Assembly (NCBI RefSeq): GCF_014695585.1
Contig: NZ_JACJON010000061.1
Span: 1 to 64,000 of the forward strand
Direction: 5' to 3'
DNA from: Microcoleus sp. FACHB-831
Lineage (GTDB): Bacteria > Cyanobacteriota > Cyanobacteriia > Cyanobacteriales > FACHB-T130
DNA length: 64,000 bases
Below are positions 26,998 to 35,782 of the stretch, piece after piece. The notes beneath the pieces were generated by a model. The model was given only the letters and a program-made list of their open reading frames with translations. It was not told the origin of the DNA and searched no databases. Each line of letters opens with the position of its first letter. The stretch's first letter is position 1. A program made the position numbers and the translations under genes.

Positions 26998-29900
26998 ATG
27001 CGGTTCGGGGAATTGGTGATGCTTAGGCGAATTTGGCAGGCGATCGCGAGGTGGTTTCAAGGTTTATTTGGCGGTGGGCGCAGTCCAACACCGCTCCCTG
27101 TTCGCAAGGAACCGCCTAAATCCCTGACCGATACCGATTATGATTTTTTGTTTGGTCAACTGCTCGAAGGCGTTAGTCATGGCTGGCAGCGGGAGCGGGT
27201 TTTGCAATTTTTTGCCGCCCTTAAAGGTCGTGCGACTGCGGCTGAATGGGTGGCGTGGCTGCGTGGCTTTGGAGAAAGGGTGCTGGCGTCTCCCGCACCC
27301 AACAACGAATTAGCTTCAAGAATGGTGGCGCTGGGCGAACTTGGCGTTGGGGAAATAGGAGATGTTGCCATAGATATTGGGATGCAACTGCTGATGCGGC
27401 AACCTGGCTACCAAGCGGCACAAGATCCCTACGCCGCAACCGAGGATGAGGATGGGGATTTTCGCCCCATCTACGAGTACGAACAAGCTCCAAGCATGGG
27501 AGACGAAAGCCAGGAAGCTCCACAACCCCAACAAGTGACTCTAGATGAGTTGTTGGTAATGTTGCAGCAAGATCCGGCTTTAGTTGAGCAAATAGCTTCT
27601 CAATTGCAAATTGATACAACCGATCCACAAGTAATTGTTGAGGAACTGGTTAGGCAATTCGAGGCTGCAAATCAATCGACTGTGGATGAGGGGGGGGAAG
27701 CCGCAACAGCGCCTGCTTACGAAGGGGAGGATGACCCTTGGAGGGAAGAAGACGCTCCTAATATCCGCCCCATCTACGAGTACGAGGAGGCACCAAGAAG
27801 CGAAGATGAAACCATCCTCCCAGGCTTAGCGGATGATAATCCGGACGATCCACAAGCAAAACAAGTCAGCCTTGATGAGTTGTTGGTAATGTTGCAGCAA
27901 GATCCGGCTTTAGTTGAGCAAATTGCTTCGCAACTGCAAATTGAGACAACCGATCCAGAAGCGCTCGTTGAGGAACTGGCTAGGCAATTCGAGGCTGCAA
28001 ATCAACCGACGGATGATGCACAAGGTTGGTTTAATCAAGGAGTTCAGCAGTACGAAGCTGGGGATTTGGAAGGAGCGATCGCGAGCTACGATCGCGCCCT
28101 AGAAATGCAGCCAGATGCTTATGTAGCTTGGAACAACAGGGGCATTGCGCTATCTGACTTGGGACTTTTTGACAGTGCGATCGCGAGCTACGATCGCGCC
28201 CTACAAATCAAACCTGACGACCACGAGGCTTGGAACAACAGGGGCCTTGTACTATCTGACTTAGGACGTTTTGAAGAAGCGATCGCGAGCTACGACCGCG
28301 CTTTGCAACTCAAACTCGACGATCGCGAAGCTTGGGCAAATCGGGGTAATGCTCTATCTGGCTTAGGACGCTTAGAAGAAGCAATCTCTAGCTATGACCG
28401 CGCCTTGCAATCCCAGCTAGACTCCTGGCAAGTCTGGATTAACCGAGGCGATGCAGCCTTCGGTTCAGCTCACTGCGATCCTTTGCTTACTTCCTACAGT
28501 GAAATAGCCCAGCAAAACCCAGCGGTGAACCAGCGTGGCTATGAGGGGCAATTAGCAAGTTATGAAGAAGGGTTGAACTATGTTCGCCAAGACACCGACC
28601 CTGAAGGTTGGGGTAAGTTACATCAGTCTATCGGCTTGGCGCACTACAATCGAGGCCGACTAGAACCACAACCCCGTTCCTACTGGCTCAACGCCGTAGA
28701 TGAGTATCACGAAGCTCTTCAAACCCTCACAGAATCAGATTTCCCCGAAGCGCATCTAGAGGTTTTGCAAGACCTGATACAACCGCTTTTGGGTTTGGGC
28801 AAAACTGGTGAAGCACAAGCATTAGGGCGGCGCGGTTCTGAGTTGTTGCGGTATCTGCTGAGTGACCCAAATCTATCTGACTATGCTAAAAACCAACTTA
28901 CGCTCAAATTTGTCGGTTTTTACCAGTTGACGGTTGATATAGCCGTTCAGTCTAATCAACTGGTACAGGCGTGGGAGATTGCAGAGCAAGGGAAAAATGC
29001 CTGCTTGGCTTGGTTGATAGATGGCATTAATACAAACGTGGGGCTAGCTAGTTGGAATAACATCCAGCAACTGCTCGATCCTTCAACAGCTATAGTTTAT
29101 TGGCATCTCAGCCCTGCTTCTCTTACCACTTTTATTCTGAAACACGACGCACCAGAACCAATCGTGTTGGGAGATACCCATTTATTCCAACAAACTGGCG
29201 TTCTCAGCACTCAAGATAATCTACCAGCATCGTTCAGACAGTTGTACGAACTGGAAGAGTGGGTAAAAGATTGGAATCAACAATATCAGGAATATCGCAA
29301 AAATAAGCAAACAGAAGCAGTTGCTAGTTGGCGCGATAATTTGACAGATAGTTTAGGCAAGATGGCTCAAATACTTAATATTGAAGCCATATTGCCAGAG
29401 ATAGATGATGTGAATCAAGTGATTTTGATTCCTCACCGCGATTTGCACCGCTTCCCGCTGCACGCGCTATTTCCAGAGAAGTTTGCTATCTCTTATCTAC
29501 CCAGTGCCCAAATTGGCCTGAATGTTGCGAGGTCTGGATTTAGCCAGCCCATAGAACAAGGACAACTACTTAGTGTAGAAAATCCTAAGAGTGCAGGTCA
29601 GCGATCGCTCGTACATGCTGAACTCGAAGCTGCTGCGATCGCCCAGATGTTTGACAATCCTACCCGCATTGCTAATACCGCAGTAACGAAATTAGCGGTA
29701 GAAAATGCTTTACAAGCTGGCTACAATATCTTTCATTTCACGGGTCATGGAACCTACAACTCCATCACTCCCAGCCTGTCAGCCTTAGCATTATCCGGCA
29801 AAGATCGGCTGACAGTAGAAGATATTTGCCGTCTGTCGCTGGGTGGCTATCAGTTAGTCTCGCTTTCCGCTTGCGAAACGGCTGTAACTGGCAACCAAAC

Positions 29901-30276
29901 TATTACTACAGAATACGTTGGTCTTGCAACCGGCTTTATGCGTGCTGGTGTTGCCCATGTTGTCAGTACTTTGTGGACGGTGCAAGCAGCCTCTGGCGCT
30001 TTACTGATGATTCAGTTTTATAAGTTGATTAAAGAGGGCGCCAAGCCAAGAGAAGCGCTAAAACAAGCACAGATGTGGCTGCGTACCGTCACATACAGTC
30101 AACTCGCCGACTGGTATCAAGACTTGGCGGGTCAGCTAGAGGAAAGCGATCGCAGTGCTAGTGCATACCTGGGTTTTGAAGCGCTGATACTTCAAGAAAA
30201 CCCAGATAAACTGAATTCGCCAGAGCCGCCTTATGCTCATCCCTATCACTGGGCAGCTTATACGATTTCTGGGTAA
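26998..30276 (+). CDS. TPR-CHAT protein (caspase-like peptidase domain)
   Basis: The product has 1092 residues. Residues 1-140 form a helical domain (LTDTDYDFLFGQLLEGVSHG). Two copies of a 50-residue acidic helical unit follow, near 178-230 and 288-340. Four or five TPRs of 34 residues run from about 345 to 500, for example AIASYDRALQIKPDDHEAWN. The CHAT domain is at the C-terminus, with FHFTGHG and LSACET giving the caspase-like His917 and Cys959. GFMRAGVAHVVSTLWTV confirms the family. CHAT proteases cleave target proteins, sometimes in defence or cell-death systems. No partner gene is adjacent. An alternative start is ATG 27019. Confidence 0.9.
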   Translation: MRFGELVMLRRIWQAIARWFQGLFGGGRSPTPLPVRKEPPKSLTDTDYDFLFGQLLEGVSHGWQRERVLQFFAALKGRATAAEWVAWLRGFGERVLASPAPNNELASRMVALGELGVGEIGDVAIDIGMQLLMRQPGYQAAQDPYAATEDEDGDFRPIYEYEQAPSMGDESQEAPQPQQVTLDELLVMLQQDPALVEQIASQLQIDTTDPQVIVEELVRQFEAANQSTVDEGGEAATAPAYEGEDDPWREEDAPNIRPIYEYEEAPRSEDETILPGLADDNPDDPQAKQVSLDELLVMLQQDPALVEQIASQLQIETTDPEALVEELARQFEAANQPTDDAQGWFNQGVQQYEAGDLEGAIASYDRALEMQPDAYVAWNNRGIALSDLGLFDSAIASYDRALQIKPDDHEAWNNRGLVLSDLGRFEEAIASYDRALQLKLDDREAWANRGNALSGLGRLEEAISSYDRALQSQLDSWQVWINRGDAAFGSAHCDPLLTSYSEIAQQNPAVNQRGYEGQLASYEEGLNYVRQDTDPEGWGKLHQSIGLAHYNRGRLEPQPRSYWLNAVDEYHEALQTLTESDFPEAHLEVLQDLIQPLLGLGKTGEAQALGRRGSELLRYLLSDPNLSDYAKNQLTLKFVGFYQLTVDIAVQSNQLVQAWEIAEQGKNACLAWLIDGINTNVGLASWNNIQQLLDPSTAIVYWHLSPASLTTFILKHDAPEPIVLGDTHLFQQTGVLSTQDNLPASFRQLYELEEWVKDWNQQYQEYRKNKQTEAVASWRDNLTDSLGKMAQILNIEAILPEIDDVNQVILIPHRDLHRFPLHALFPEKFAISYLPSAQIGLNVARSGFSQPIEQGQLLSVENPKSAGQRSLVHAELEAAAIAQMFDNPTRIANTAVTKLAVENALQAGYNIFHFTGHGTYNSITPSLSALALSGKDRLTVEDICRLSLGGYQLVSLSACETAVTGNQTITTEYVGLATGFMRAGVAHVVSTLWTVQAASGALLMIQFYKLIKEGAKPREALKQAQMWLRTVTYSQLADWYQDLAGQLEESDRSASAYLGFEALILQENPDKLNSPEPPYAHPYHWAAYTISG
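27532..28011 (+). repeat. Internal duplication of about 150 bp in the CHAT gene
   Basis: A segment coding for LDELLVMLQQDPALVEQIAS and the residues after it occurs twice (about 27532-27681 and 27862-28011, period 330). Nucleotide identity is near 90%. The preceding PIYEYE stretch is also repeated (27470 and 27767). The high identity points to recent duplication. Confidence 0.85.
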
Positions 30277-30391
30277 TGGGTAATGGTAGAGTTTTGAGTT
30301 GTGAGTTATGAGTTTTAACTTAATAAGTACTTTGTTCTAACTCTTGGCTCCTAACTCTTAACTCTTAACTTTTATCAATTCCCAACTTCTT
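30277..30391. repeat. Short tandem-repeat spacer
   Basis: The spacer has GAGTTTTGAGTTGTGAGTTA on the left and CTAACTCTTAACTCTTAACT on the right, i.e. inverted families of a 7-10-base repeat. Similar units lie at 20021-20035, 24458-24475 and 35097-35110. This repeat type is frequent in filamentous cyanobacteria. No gene is seen. Confidence 0.7.
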
Positions 30392-31318
30392 ATGTATTCA
30401 TCTCGCACAGTCCAAAGCATTTACACTGATGGAGCCTGCACTGGCAACCCCGGGCCTGGTGGTTGGGGCGTTGTAGTTTATTTTAGTGATGGCTCTATTT
30501 ATGAAATGGGCAATTCTGAAGGCCATACCACGAATAATAAAATGGAGATGCAGGCGGCGCTTGCTGCCCTGAAACTCATCAAAACTCTTAACCAGCAAGA
30601 GCCTGTCATTATCTACACTGATAGCGAATACGTGATCAACGGTATTACTAAGTGGGTTAAAGGCTGGAAAAAGAAAGGCTGGAAAACATCCACAGGTACG
30701 GCAGTACTTAACAAAGACCTTTGGGAAAAGCTGGATGAATCTAATTCCAGGCTGGTTAAGTGGCAACACGTCCGGGGTCATGTTGGAATTGTAGGAAATG
30801 AACGCGCTGATGCGATCGCGAGGGCTTATGCTGCTGGGAAGACTCCATCGCTGCAACAAACACCAGTAGATGTGGCAGTTGTTACAGGAGAAACCGACAG
30901 GATCGAGATGCCATCAGGCACGCTGCGCGAACGCCAAACGTTACAATCTAGTAACTTATCCTCAGACCCCCCTACCCTGGATTTTGTCATGGTGGATTCT
31001 ACCGCTTCCATTACAACCGATACCCTTGACAACATACCCCGCGAGGCAAGGGTCGTCCAACTCCGTAATTTAATAGAAACTATGCGAGTTGCTGATGAAA
31101 TTGCCGCTAAAGGCTATTTCATAACTAGCTCTGAATTAGCCGATTTGATGGATGTCAACGCCAGTGCTGTCACAAGTCGCGGTGACGAATGGCGCTGGCG
31201 TAACTGGATTGTGTCGCGGGTGAAGCGCGAAGGTAATCAGATTCTCTGGCAGTTAGAGCGTTGGGATTTGCAAGTTAACCCTGACGAGTCGGATAATTCC
31301 GACCACGCCACTGAGTAG
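30392..31318 (+). CDS. rnhA: Ribonuclease HI with C-terminal extension
   Basis: RNase HI cuts the RNA strand of RNA-DNA hybrids. Residues 1-150 are a complete domain: IYTDGACTGNPGPGGWGV, TTNNKMEMQAAL, IYTDSEYVINGI, VRGHVGIVGNERADAIARA. The catalytic D, E, D and D are present. About 155 further residues follow. They hold a linker and then a winged-helix-like end (YFITSSELADLMDVNASAVT, EWRWRNWIVSRVKREG), which looks DNA-binding. The standard enzyme ends near 155. The 3' end overlaps the convergent cruG gene by 44 bases. Confidence 0.92.
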   Translation: MYSSRTVQSIYTDGACTGNPGPGGWGVVVYFSDGSIYEMGNSEGHTTNNKMEMQAALAALKLIKTLNQQEPVIIYTDSEYVINGITKWVKGWKKKGWKTSTGTAVLNKDLWEKLDESNSRLVKWQHVRGHVGIVGNERADAIARAYAAGKTPSLQQTPVDVAVVTGETDRIEMPSGTLRERQTLQSSNLSSDPPTLDFVMVDSTASITTDTLDNIPREARVVQLRNLIETMRVADEIAAKGYFITSSELADLMDVNASAVTSRGDEWRWRNWIVSRVKREGNQILWQLERWDLQVNPDESDNSDHATE

Positions 31319-32552
31319 GCGCACTGATTGCAGACAAGAAAATCCGCAAGACGGCTAAAGGATCTGCCAGAGGGGAAAGGTAAAAGTAAAAGGGTAATTT
31401 TGAAAGGCCAAAAGTCTTTGGTTTGCCCTCGTTCCCAGGCGGAGCCTGGGAATGCTTAGTTTCCAGGCTCTGTTGGGGAATGCTTTTGCTTTCATAAGAG
31501 GGAGCGATCGCAAACAGCAAAAGTATGCGAATCGTCAGCAAAAACAAGTTCAACCCCAATGCTGCGGTGACTGGTGCTGACACATTCCCCAGCAAACGCC
31601 AAGAAAGCAGAACTAGAGAAGCCAGTAGGGGTATACCTTGGACAGACAGAAGCAGCCATAAATCGCCCCAAACCTGCGCTTTGGAGGACGCATCTTTGAG
31701 ATCGAGCGATCGCCCCCACTCTTTCCAAGTTTCAGCTGCGCCCTCATACATCCGCACCTTCAACACCCTAGCGCCATCTAGAAAACCCACTTTAAAGCCA
31801 GCAGAAGCTATATTTCGAGCTAAGGTGACATCATCGCAAAAAGATGACCCAGCGCTGATATATCCGCCCACTTGGGCTAAAACTGATCTGCGGCACAAAA
31901 AGCACTGACCGTTAGCCATCACCCGTTCTGGTGAGTCGGGGTTGGTACCGCTGGGGTCAAACCTGTAAAGCAAAGTCATTAATAAGGCTGGTTGCAGCCA
32001 CCACTCTCCTGGATATTTGAGGATGAACTGAGGCGAGAGGGAAACTAAATCATAACTCTCAGCTTCAGCTATTTTGACTAAGCCAGCAACTAAACCCGGC
32101 GTTGGCTGGGTATCTGCATCTATCCCCAAAAACCACTTACTCTGCTCAGAACTGTACAGAAAACCGTTATGCAATGCCCAAGGACGCCCCACCCAGCCAG
32201 AAGGGAGGGGGTCGTCGGTAATTAGACGAAAGCGGGGGTCTTGCTGTTGGGCAGTTTTGACTAATTCAGGGGTACCGTCCTGGGAGTTACTGTCTACGAC
32301 AATAATCTCCCGGACTTCATAGCTTTGGCGACTTAAGCCAGACAGACACGGAAGTATGCGCTTTGCCTCATTTAGAGTTGGAACTACTACACTAACGGCA
32401 GCCAACATTTCTGGCGTCGGGGTCTGGGGTTCTACGGGAGGACGACGAGAAGGCCCTTTAAGCAGGCGTGACAATAGTATGAATGCTGCTGGGATTTGGA
32501 TAAGCAGCAGCGCGATCGCGATCGCCCCCTGTACTGTAAGCCAATAGCTCAC
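31275..32552 (-). CDS. cruG: Carotenoid 2'-O-glycosyltransferase CruG
   Basis: CruG adds a sugar to the 2' hydroxyl of myxol-type carotenoids (myxoxanthophyll). The 425-residue product has one N-terminal membrane helix and a GT2 domain (VSVVVPTLNEAKRILPCLSG, VVDSNSQDGTPELV, LGIDADTQPTPGLV, AGSSFCDDVTLARNI). Several C-terminal helices follow. The assignment rests mainly on its place directly after cruF, with a 4-base start/stop overlap. A dispersed hairpin repeat lies inside its C-terminal part. Its stop at 31275 is inside rnhA. Confidence 0.82.
   Translation of the reverse strand: MSYWLTVQGAIAIALLLIQIPAAFILLSRLLKGPSRRPPVEPQTPTPEMLAAVSVVVPTLNEAKRILPCLSGLSRQSYEVREIIVVDSNSQDGTPELVKTAQQQDPRFRLITDDPLPSGWVGRPWALHNGFLYSSEQSKWFLGIDADTQPTPGLVAGLVKIAEAESYDLVSLSPQFILKYPGEWWLQPALLMTLLYRFDPSGTNPDSPERVMANGQCFLCRRSVLAQVGGYISAGSSFCDDVTLARNIASAGFKVGFLDGARVLKVRMYEGAAETWKEWGRSLDLKDASSKAQVWGDLWLLLSVQGIPLLASLVLLSWRLLGNVSAPVTAALGLNLFLLTIRILLLFAIAPSYESKSIPQQSLETKHSQAPPGNEGKPKTFGLSKLPFYFYLSPLADPLAVLRIFLSAISAPTQWRGRNYPTRQG
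31432..31452. repeat. Hairpin repeat inside the cruG coding region
   Basis: TTCCCAGGC and GCCTGGGAA form a perfect 9-bp stem around GGA. Similar GGGGAATGC sequence follows here (31476) and near 26757. It codes for part of a hydrophilic loop (QAPPGNEG) between late membrane segments, so it is an in-frame repeat insertion. Confidence 0.6.
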
Positions 32553-33472
32553 TTCACCCCTACTTTGACTGGTTCAACTGTGACTTCTGGCTTGAAGCTG
32601 GCGCTGGTTTCCGCTAATGCTTCTTCTACAGATACAGGTGCAGCCATCCACCAAAGGATCGTTGTAGGGACAATGCCTATTAACACACCCAAGAGTACTG
32701 GTACCCAAAACCCAGATGCAACGCTCAATATTGCTGCATAGCCGAAGTTACTCAGATATACTGCTAAGGGCAAGCCCAAATTTGAGCGATTCAATACAAC
32801 TGTTGGCTTGTTTCTCCACAAGAATGCGGCGATAGACGTAAATACCACGCCAGTACCAAACCAACCAGCAAAGTTTTGATAGGGCATTCCAAAAAATCCA
32901 CCTGGCTGTTCCCATAACCAGAAACGGATGCTTGTCTGGCTCATAGCAGGGTCAAGCACAAAGTCCCAGCAGGTGAGAAGCAAAGCACCCAGCGCGATCG
33001 CTCCCACTTCGCTTACCCAGGTTGACTTTTGACCAGTCTTTAGACCTGCGCGAGCAATTAAATAGGAAGACAAGCCAAGATAAAACCACGATAAGGGAAT
33101 CGTGAAGGGCACTAGCCCAGCAATTTTGTATCCTAAACCGCTCAGATAGGCGTAGTGACCAAAGGGAAATCCCGTACTCGTTCCCAGTAGTTCGCTGCCC
33201 AAAGATAGAAAAACAGACGGTAACATGAAAGTCAGCCAGTGCCACAGCCCTAGCGTCCGGTAAGCGTAAATGGCAACAGCGGCGGTTCCCAAGAGGATAT
33301 AAACCACCCCGCCAAGGGACATACTCCACTCAAAGACGGCGGGTCCCGCTGGCGATGAACTCAAAATTACATCGGCATTCGGTACAACTATCAGCAGCCC
33401 CGCCAGTCCAAAGGCCATTGATACAATATGCCCAATCATGCAGATGCGCTCGACAGTGACAAGTTGCTTCAT
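32549..33472 (-). CDS. cruF: Carotenoid 1',2'-hydratase CruF
   Basis: CruF hydrates the psi end of carotenoids (1' hydroxyl) in the myxoxanthophyll pathway. The 307-residue integral membrane protein has about seven helices and the conserved stretch LGSELLGTSTGFPFGHYAYL, which is typical of CruF/CrtC-like hydratases. LTCWDFVLDPAMSQ and PYQNFAGWFGTG also fit. It runs directly into cruG. ATG 33472 is chosen because TTG 33523 coincides with a promoter-like -35 box. Confidence 0.88.
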   Translation of the reverse strand: MKQLVTVERICMIGHIVSMAFGLAGLLIVVPNADVILSSSPAGPAVFEWSMSLGGVVYILLGTAAVAIYAYRTLGLWHWLTFMLPSVFLSLGSELLGTSTGFPFGHYAYLSGLGYKIAGLVPFTIPLSWFYLGLSSYLIARAGLKTGQKSTWVSEVGAIALGALLLTCWDFVLDPAMSQTSIRFWLWEQPGGFFGMPYQNFAGWFGTGVVFTSIAAFLWRNKPTVVLNRSNLGLPLAVYLSNFGYAAILSVASGFWVPVLLGVLIGIVPTTILWWMAAPVSVEEALAETSASFKPEVTVEPVKVGVK

Positions 33473-33495
33473 TTGAAATACGACTCGATATCTTC

Positions 33496-33523
33496 TTAAT
33501 AGTAGTTTACAAATGTTTGTCAA
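33496..33523 (-). promoter_or_regulatory. Sigma-70-type promoter of cruF-cruG
   Basis: On the minus strand TTGACA (33523-33518) is followed after 16 bases by TATTAA (33501-33496), about 24 bases before the ATG at 33472. The exact -35 match and its place support a promoter for the two-gene operon. Confidence 0.55.
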
Positions 33524-33649
33524 CTACCCGGTCTTGGGGTGTGCCCCTATATATTTGGCTGGCAAAGAATTGGCCTAAAAAACCACGTTATAGCAATAAA
33601 ATTTGACGATCGTCGGGATTTAAAGCTAAAATTGATAGTGCGAACGGGG

Positions 33650-33681
33650 ACTAACATTGAATCCCTATTAGGGATTGAAAT
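33650..33681 (+). repeat. Solitary CRISPR-repeat-like element
   Basis: The segment has the stem AATCCCT/AGGGATT (33660-33666 and 33670-33676) and ends in ATTGAAAT. This closely resembles the 3' end of cyanobacterial CRISPR repeats, which often read AATCCCTATTAGGGATTGAA plus AC. I find one copy only, with no spacer-repeat array and no cas genes nearby. It lies in front of the GNAT gene start. Confidence 0.5.
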
Positions 33682-33712
33682 ACCAACCCCCAGTCTTGCT
33701 AGCGGCTTTTCA

Positions 33713-35041
33713 ATGAACTTGCAAGTCGGTTGCAAGGAAAGCTGGGAAAGCACTCCTGGCATTTCACCCGACGCTATCGGCAAGAGCCGCGCTGTACCAG
33801 ACATGACTTTATTTGCTCGTCAAAACGCGAATATGGCGCTCCGCCCCGTTCAATACCGCGATATAGATGCGATAGAACGGCTTGTTGCGCTTGAGTTGGA
33901 GGCAGGCAATGCCAGTTCCTCAACAGCTCTGGTGGATAGGGAGTTACCGAAAGTAAGACAGTGGTACGGGCCACTGAAGTTTTTGAGTTTGTTTCCCAAC
34001 CCCTTGCAGCACGCATTCTGCGTTTATGTGGCAGAGCAGGATAACCAAATTAAGGGGATTATCCAAGTTTTACCCTTCAATCGCAACCGCAGAACCTGGC
34101 GAGTAGAGCGAGTGCTGGTGGATGGGACAGATAGCGATCGCGACATTGGTTCGATGATGTTGCGCCACTGCTTCGAGACGATCTTGGAGGGCCACACTTG
34201 GTTGTTGGAAGTCAATATCAACAACAAAGAAGCTCTAGCTTTGTATCGGCAGAATGGGTTTCAGCCTCTAGCGCACATGACGTATTGGGCGATCGCTCCA
34301 GAACTGCACGATCAATTAGCCCAGCGGGAACCAGATTTACCTAACTTGCTGCCCGTAAGTAATGCTGATGCTGCGCTGCTGTATCAATTGGATACAGTGG
34401 CCATGCCGCCTCTAGTGCGTCAGGTTTTTGACCGCAGCAGCCAAGACTTCAAAACTAGCTTTTTGGGCGCTTTTGTGGATGGTTTGAAGCAATGGTTCGG
34501 CAACACTCAAACCGTCAGCGGCTATGTATTTGAACCTCAGCGCAAAGCGGCGATAGGTCATTTTCAGGTGCGTGCTTGCCGTGATGGTTCCCAGCCGCAT
34601 ATTGCTCATCTGACGGTACACCCAGCTTATACATGGCTGTATCCTGAGTTGCTGTCTCAAATGGCCAGGGTTATCCAAGCTTATCCGGCTCAAGCGTTAC
34701 ATCTAGCTTCAGCAGACTATCAGCAAGAACGGGAAGAATATTTAGAACAGTTGGGCGCAGAACGCATCGAACACACCCTGCTGATGTCTCGTTCTGTTTG
34801 GCATAAGCTTCGGGAGGCAAAGCCAAGCGCCTTAGAAGCCCTACAGTTGGCTGAGATGCTCCAAAGTCTCCAGCCATCGCGCAAACCCATACCCAGCCGT
34901 ATTTCGTGGCTACAGTCGCTACCTAAGAACTCAAACGTTTCTTCGGCGAAGGATTTATCGAAATCGGTATCTCCGCCGCCTGCAAATGCGATGTCTGAGG
35001 ACGCAGCACCGCCGCCAGAGCTGCCAAATGTTAGGGAATAG
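33713..35041 (+). CDS. GNAT acetyltransferase-like protein
   Basis: The 442-residue product has a GNAT domain in the first half: ALRPVQYRDIDAIERLV, then the acetyl-CoA region RVERVLVDGTDSDRDIGSMM, EVNINNKEALALYRQNGF and the Gly-Phe end. A second, weaker acetyltransferase-like half follows (IGHFQVRACRDGSQ, AHLTVHPAYTWL). The tail is rich in Pro and Ser and looks disordered. The start is doubtful. The frame is open from 33539, but that part runs through the CRISPR-like element, so ATG 33713 is preferred although it has no clear binding site. Substrate unknown. Confidence 0.7.
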   Translation: MNLQVGCKESWESTPGISPDAIGKSRAVPDMTLFARQNANMALRPVQYRDIDAIERLVALELEAGNASSSTALVDRELPKVRQWYGPLKFLSLFPNPLQHAFCVYVAEQDNQIKGIIQVLPFNRNRRTWRVERVLVDGTDSDRDIGSMMLRHCFETILEGHTWLLEVNINNKEALALYRQNGFQPLAHMTYWAIAPELHDQLAQREPDLPNLLPVSNADAALLYQLDTVAMPPLVRQVFDRSSQDFKTSFLGAFVDGLKQWFGNTQTVSGYVFEPQRKAAIGHFQVRACRDGSQPHIAHLTVHPAYTWLYPELLSQMARVIQAYPAQALHLASADYQQEREEYLEQLGAERIEHTLLMSRSVWHKLREAKPSALEALQLAEMLQSLQPSRKPIPSRISWLQSLPKNSNVSSAKDLSKSVSPPPANAMSEDAAPPPELPNVRE

Positions 35042-35113
35042 CTAATTAGGTTCATGGTTGATTGTTGATAGCCATGAACTATAAAAATGAGCAAATTTGA
35101 GTTTTGAGTACAA

Positions 35114-35554
35114 ATGCCTGAAATTTCGGCACTGGGGTTGGATGTCGGTAGCAAGCGTATTGGCGTTGCTGGATGCGATCGCTCTGGTTTGATTGCTACT
35201 GGTTTAACTACAATTGAGCGCACTACCTTAAGTCAAGATATAGAGCAACTGCGATCGCTTATCATCGAACGTGGAGTGCAGGTGCTTGTAGTCGGTTTAC
35301 CTTACACGATGGATGGGAATCTCGGTTCACAAGCGCGATCTGTGCAGAAATTCACCCAGCGTGTGGCAGCAGCTCTCAAATTGCCTGTAGAGTATGTCGA
35401 TGAGCGGCTAACTTCATTTGAAGCTGAAGAATTATTGAAAGCCGAACAGCGATCGCCTTCTCGCAACAAAGGTTTAATTGACCGCAAGGCGGCTGCGATA
35501 ATTTTACAGCAGTGGTTAGAGGATCGGCGAGCGAAGCCAGCGCCTAGTTTGTGA
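35114..35554 (+). CDS. ruvX: Putative pre-16S rRNA nuclease YqgF/RuvX
   Basis: The 146-residue product has the RNase H-like YqgF fold: ALGLDVGSKRIGVAGCDRSG with the catalytic Asp, LVVGLPYTMDGNLGSQ and YVDERLTSFEAEELL. It ends with KGLIDRKAAAIILQQWLED. YqgF matures 16S rRNA ends and was earlier proposed as a Holliday junction resolvase. It starts at ATG 35114, just after a gagttttgag-type repeat, and lies 228 bases before rpsO. Confidence 0.93.
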   Translation: MPEISALGLDVGSKRIGVAGCDRSGLIATGLTTIERTTLSQDIEQLRSLIIERGVQVLVVGLPYTMDGNLGSQARSVQKFTQRVAAALKLPVEYVDERLTSFEAEELLKAEQRSPSRNKGLIDRKAAAIILQQWLEDRRAKPAPSL

Positions 35555-35782
35555 ACAAAAAATTAGTGGGCGATCGCGCTTGAAAAATTGGCGATGATGA
35601 GAATTGCATTAAAGTTTCGCGATCGCAGGCTATCAATACCAAAGCGCAATTTCTTTCTCGCCACTAAGCGCTACAACCTACAGACTGCGTTTTTCTTAAT
35701 CTTGCCAATCTCCATCCCGCGCAAAACACCAAATTAGATGGTATTATGGGAGATTGCTGCATTCTAGATATAGACTTTATCC

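Noticed and set aside
33518-33523. TTG start of cruF at 33523
   Set aside because: The bases form a perfect TTGACA box with a -10 element 16 bases on; ATG 33472 lies behind it.
33650-33681. CRISPR array
   Set aside because: Only one repeat-like copy is found; no second copy or spacer lies within several hundred bases.
33539-33712. N-terminal extension of the GNAT protein
   Set aside because: The frame is open but passes through the CRISPR-like element and has no good start signal.
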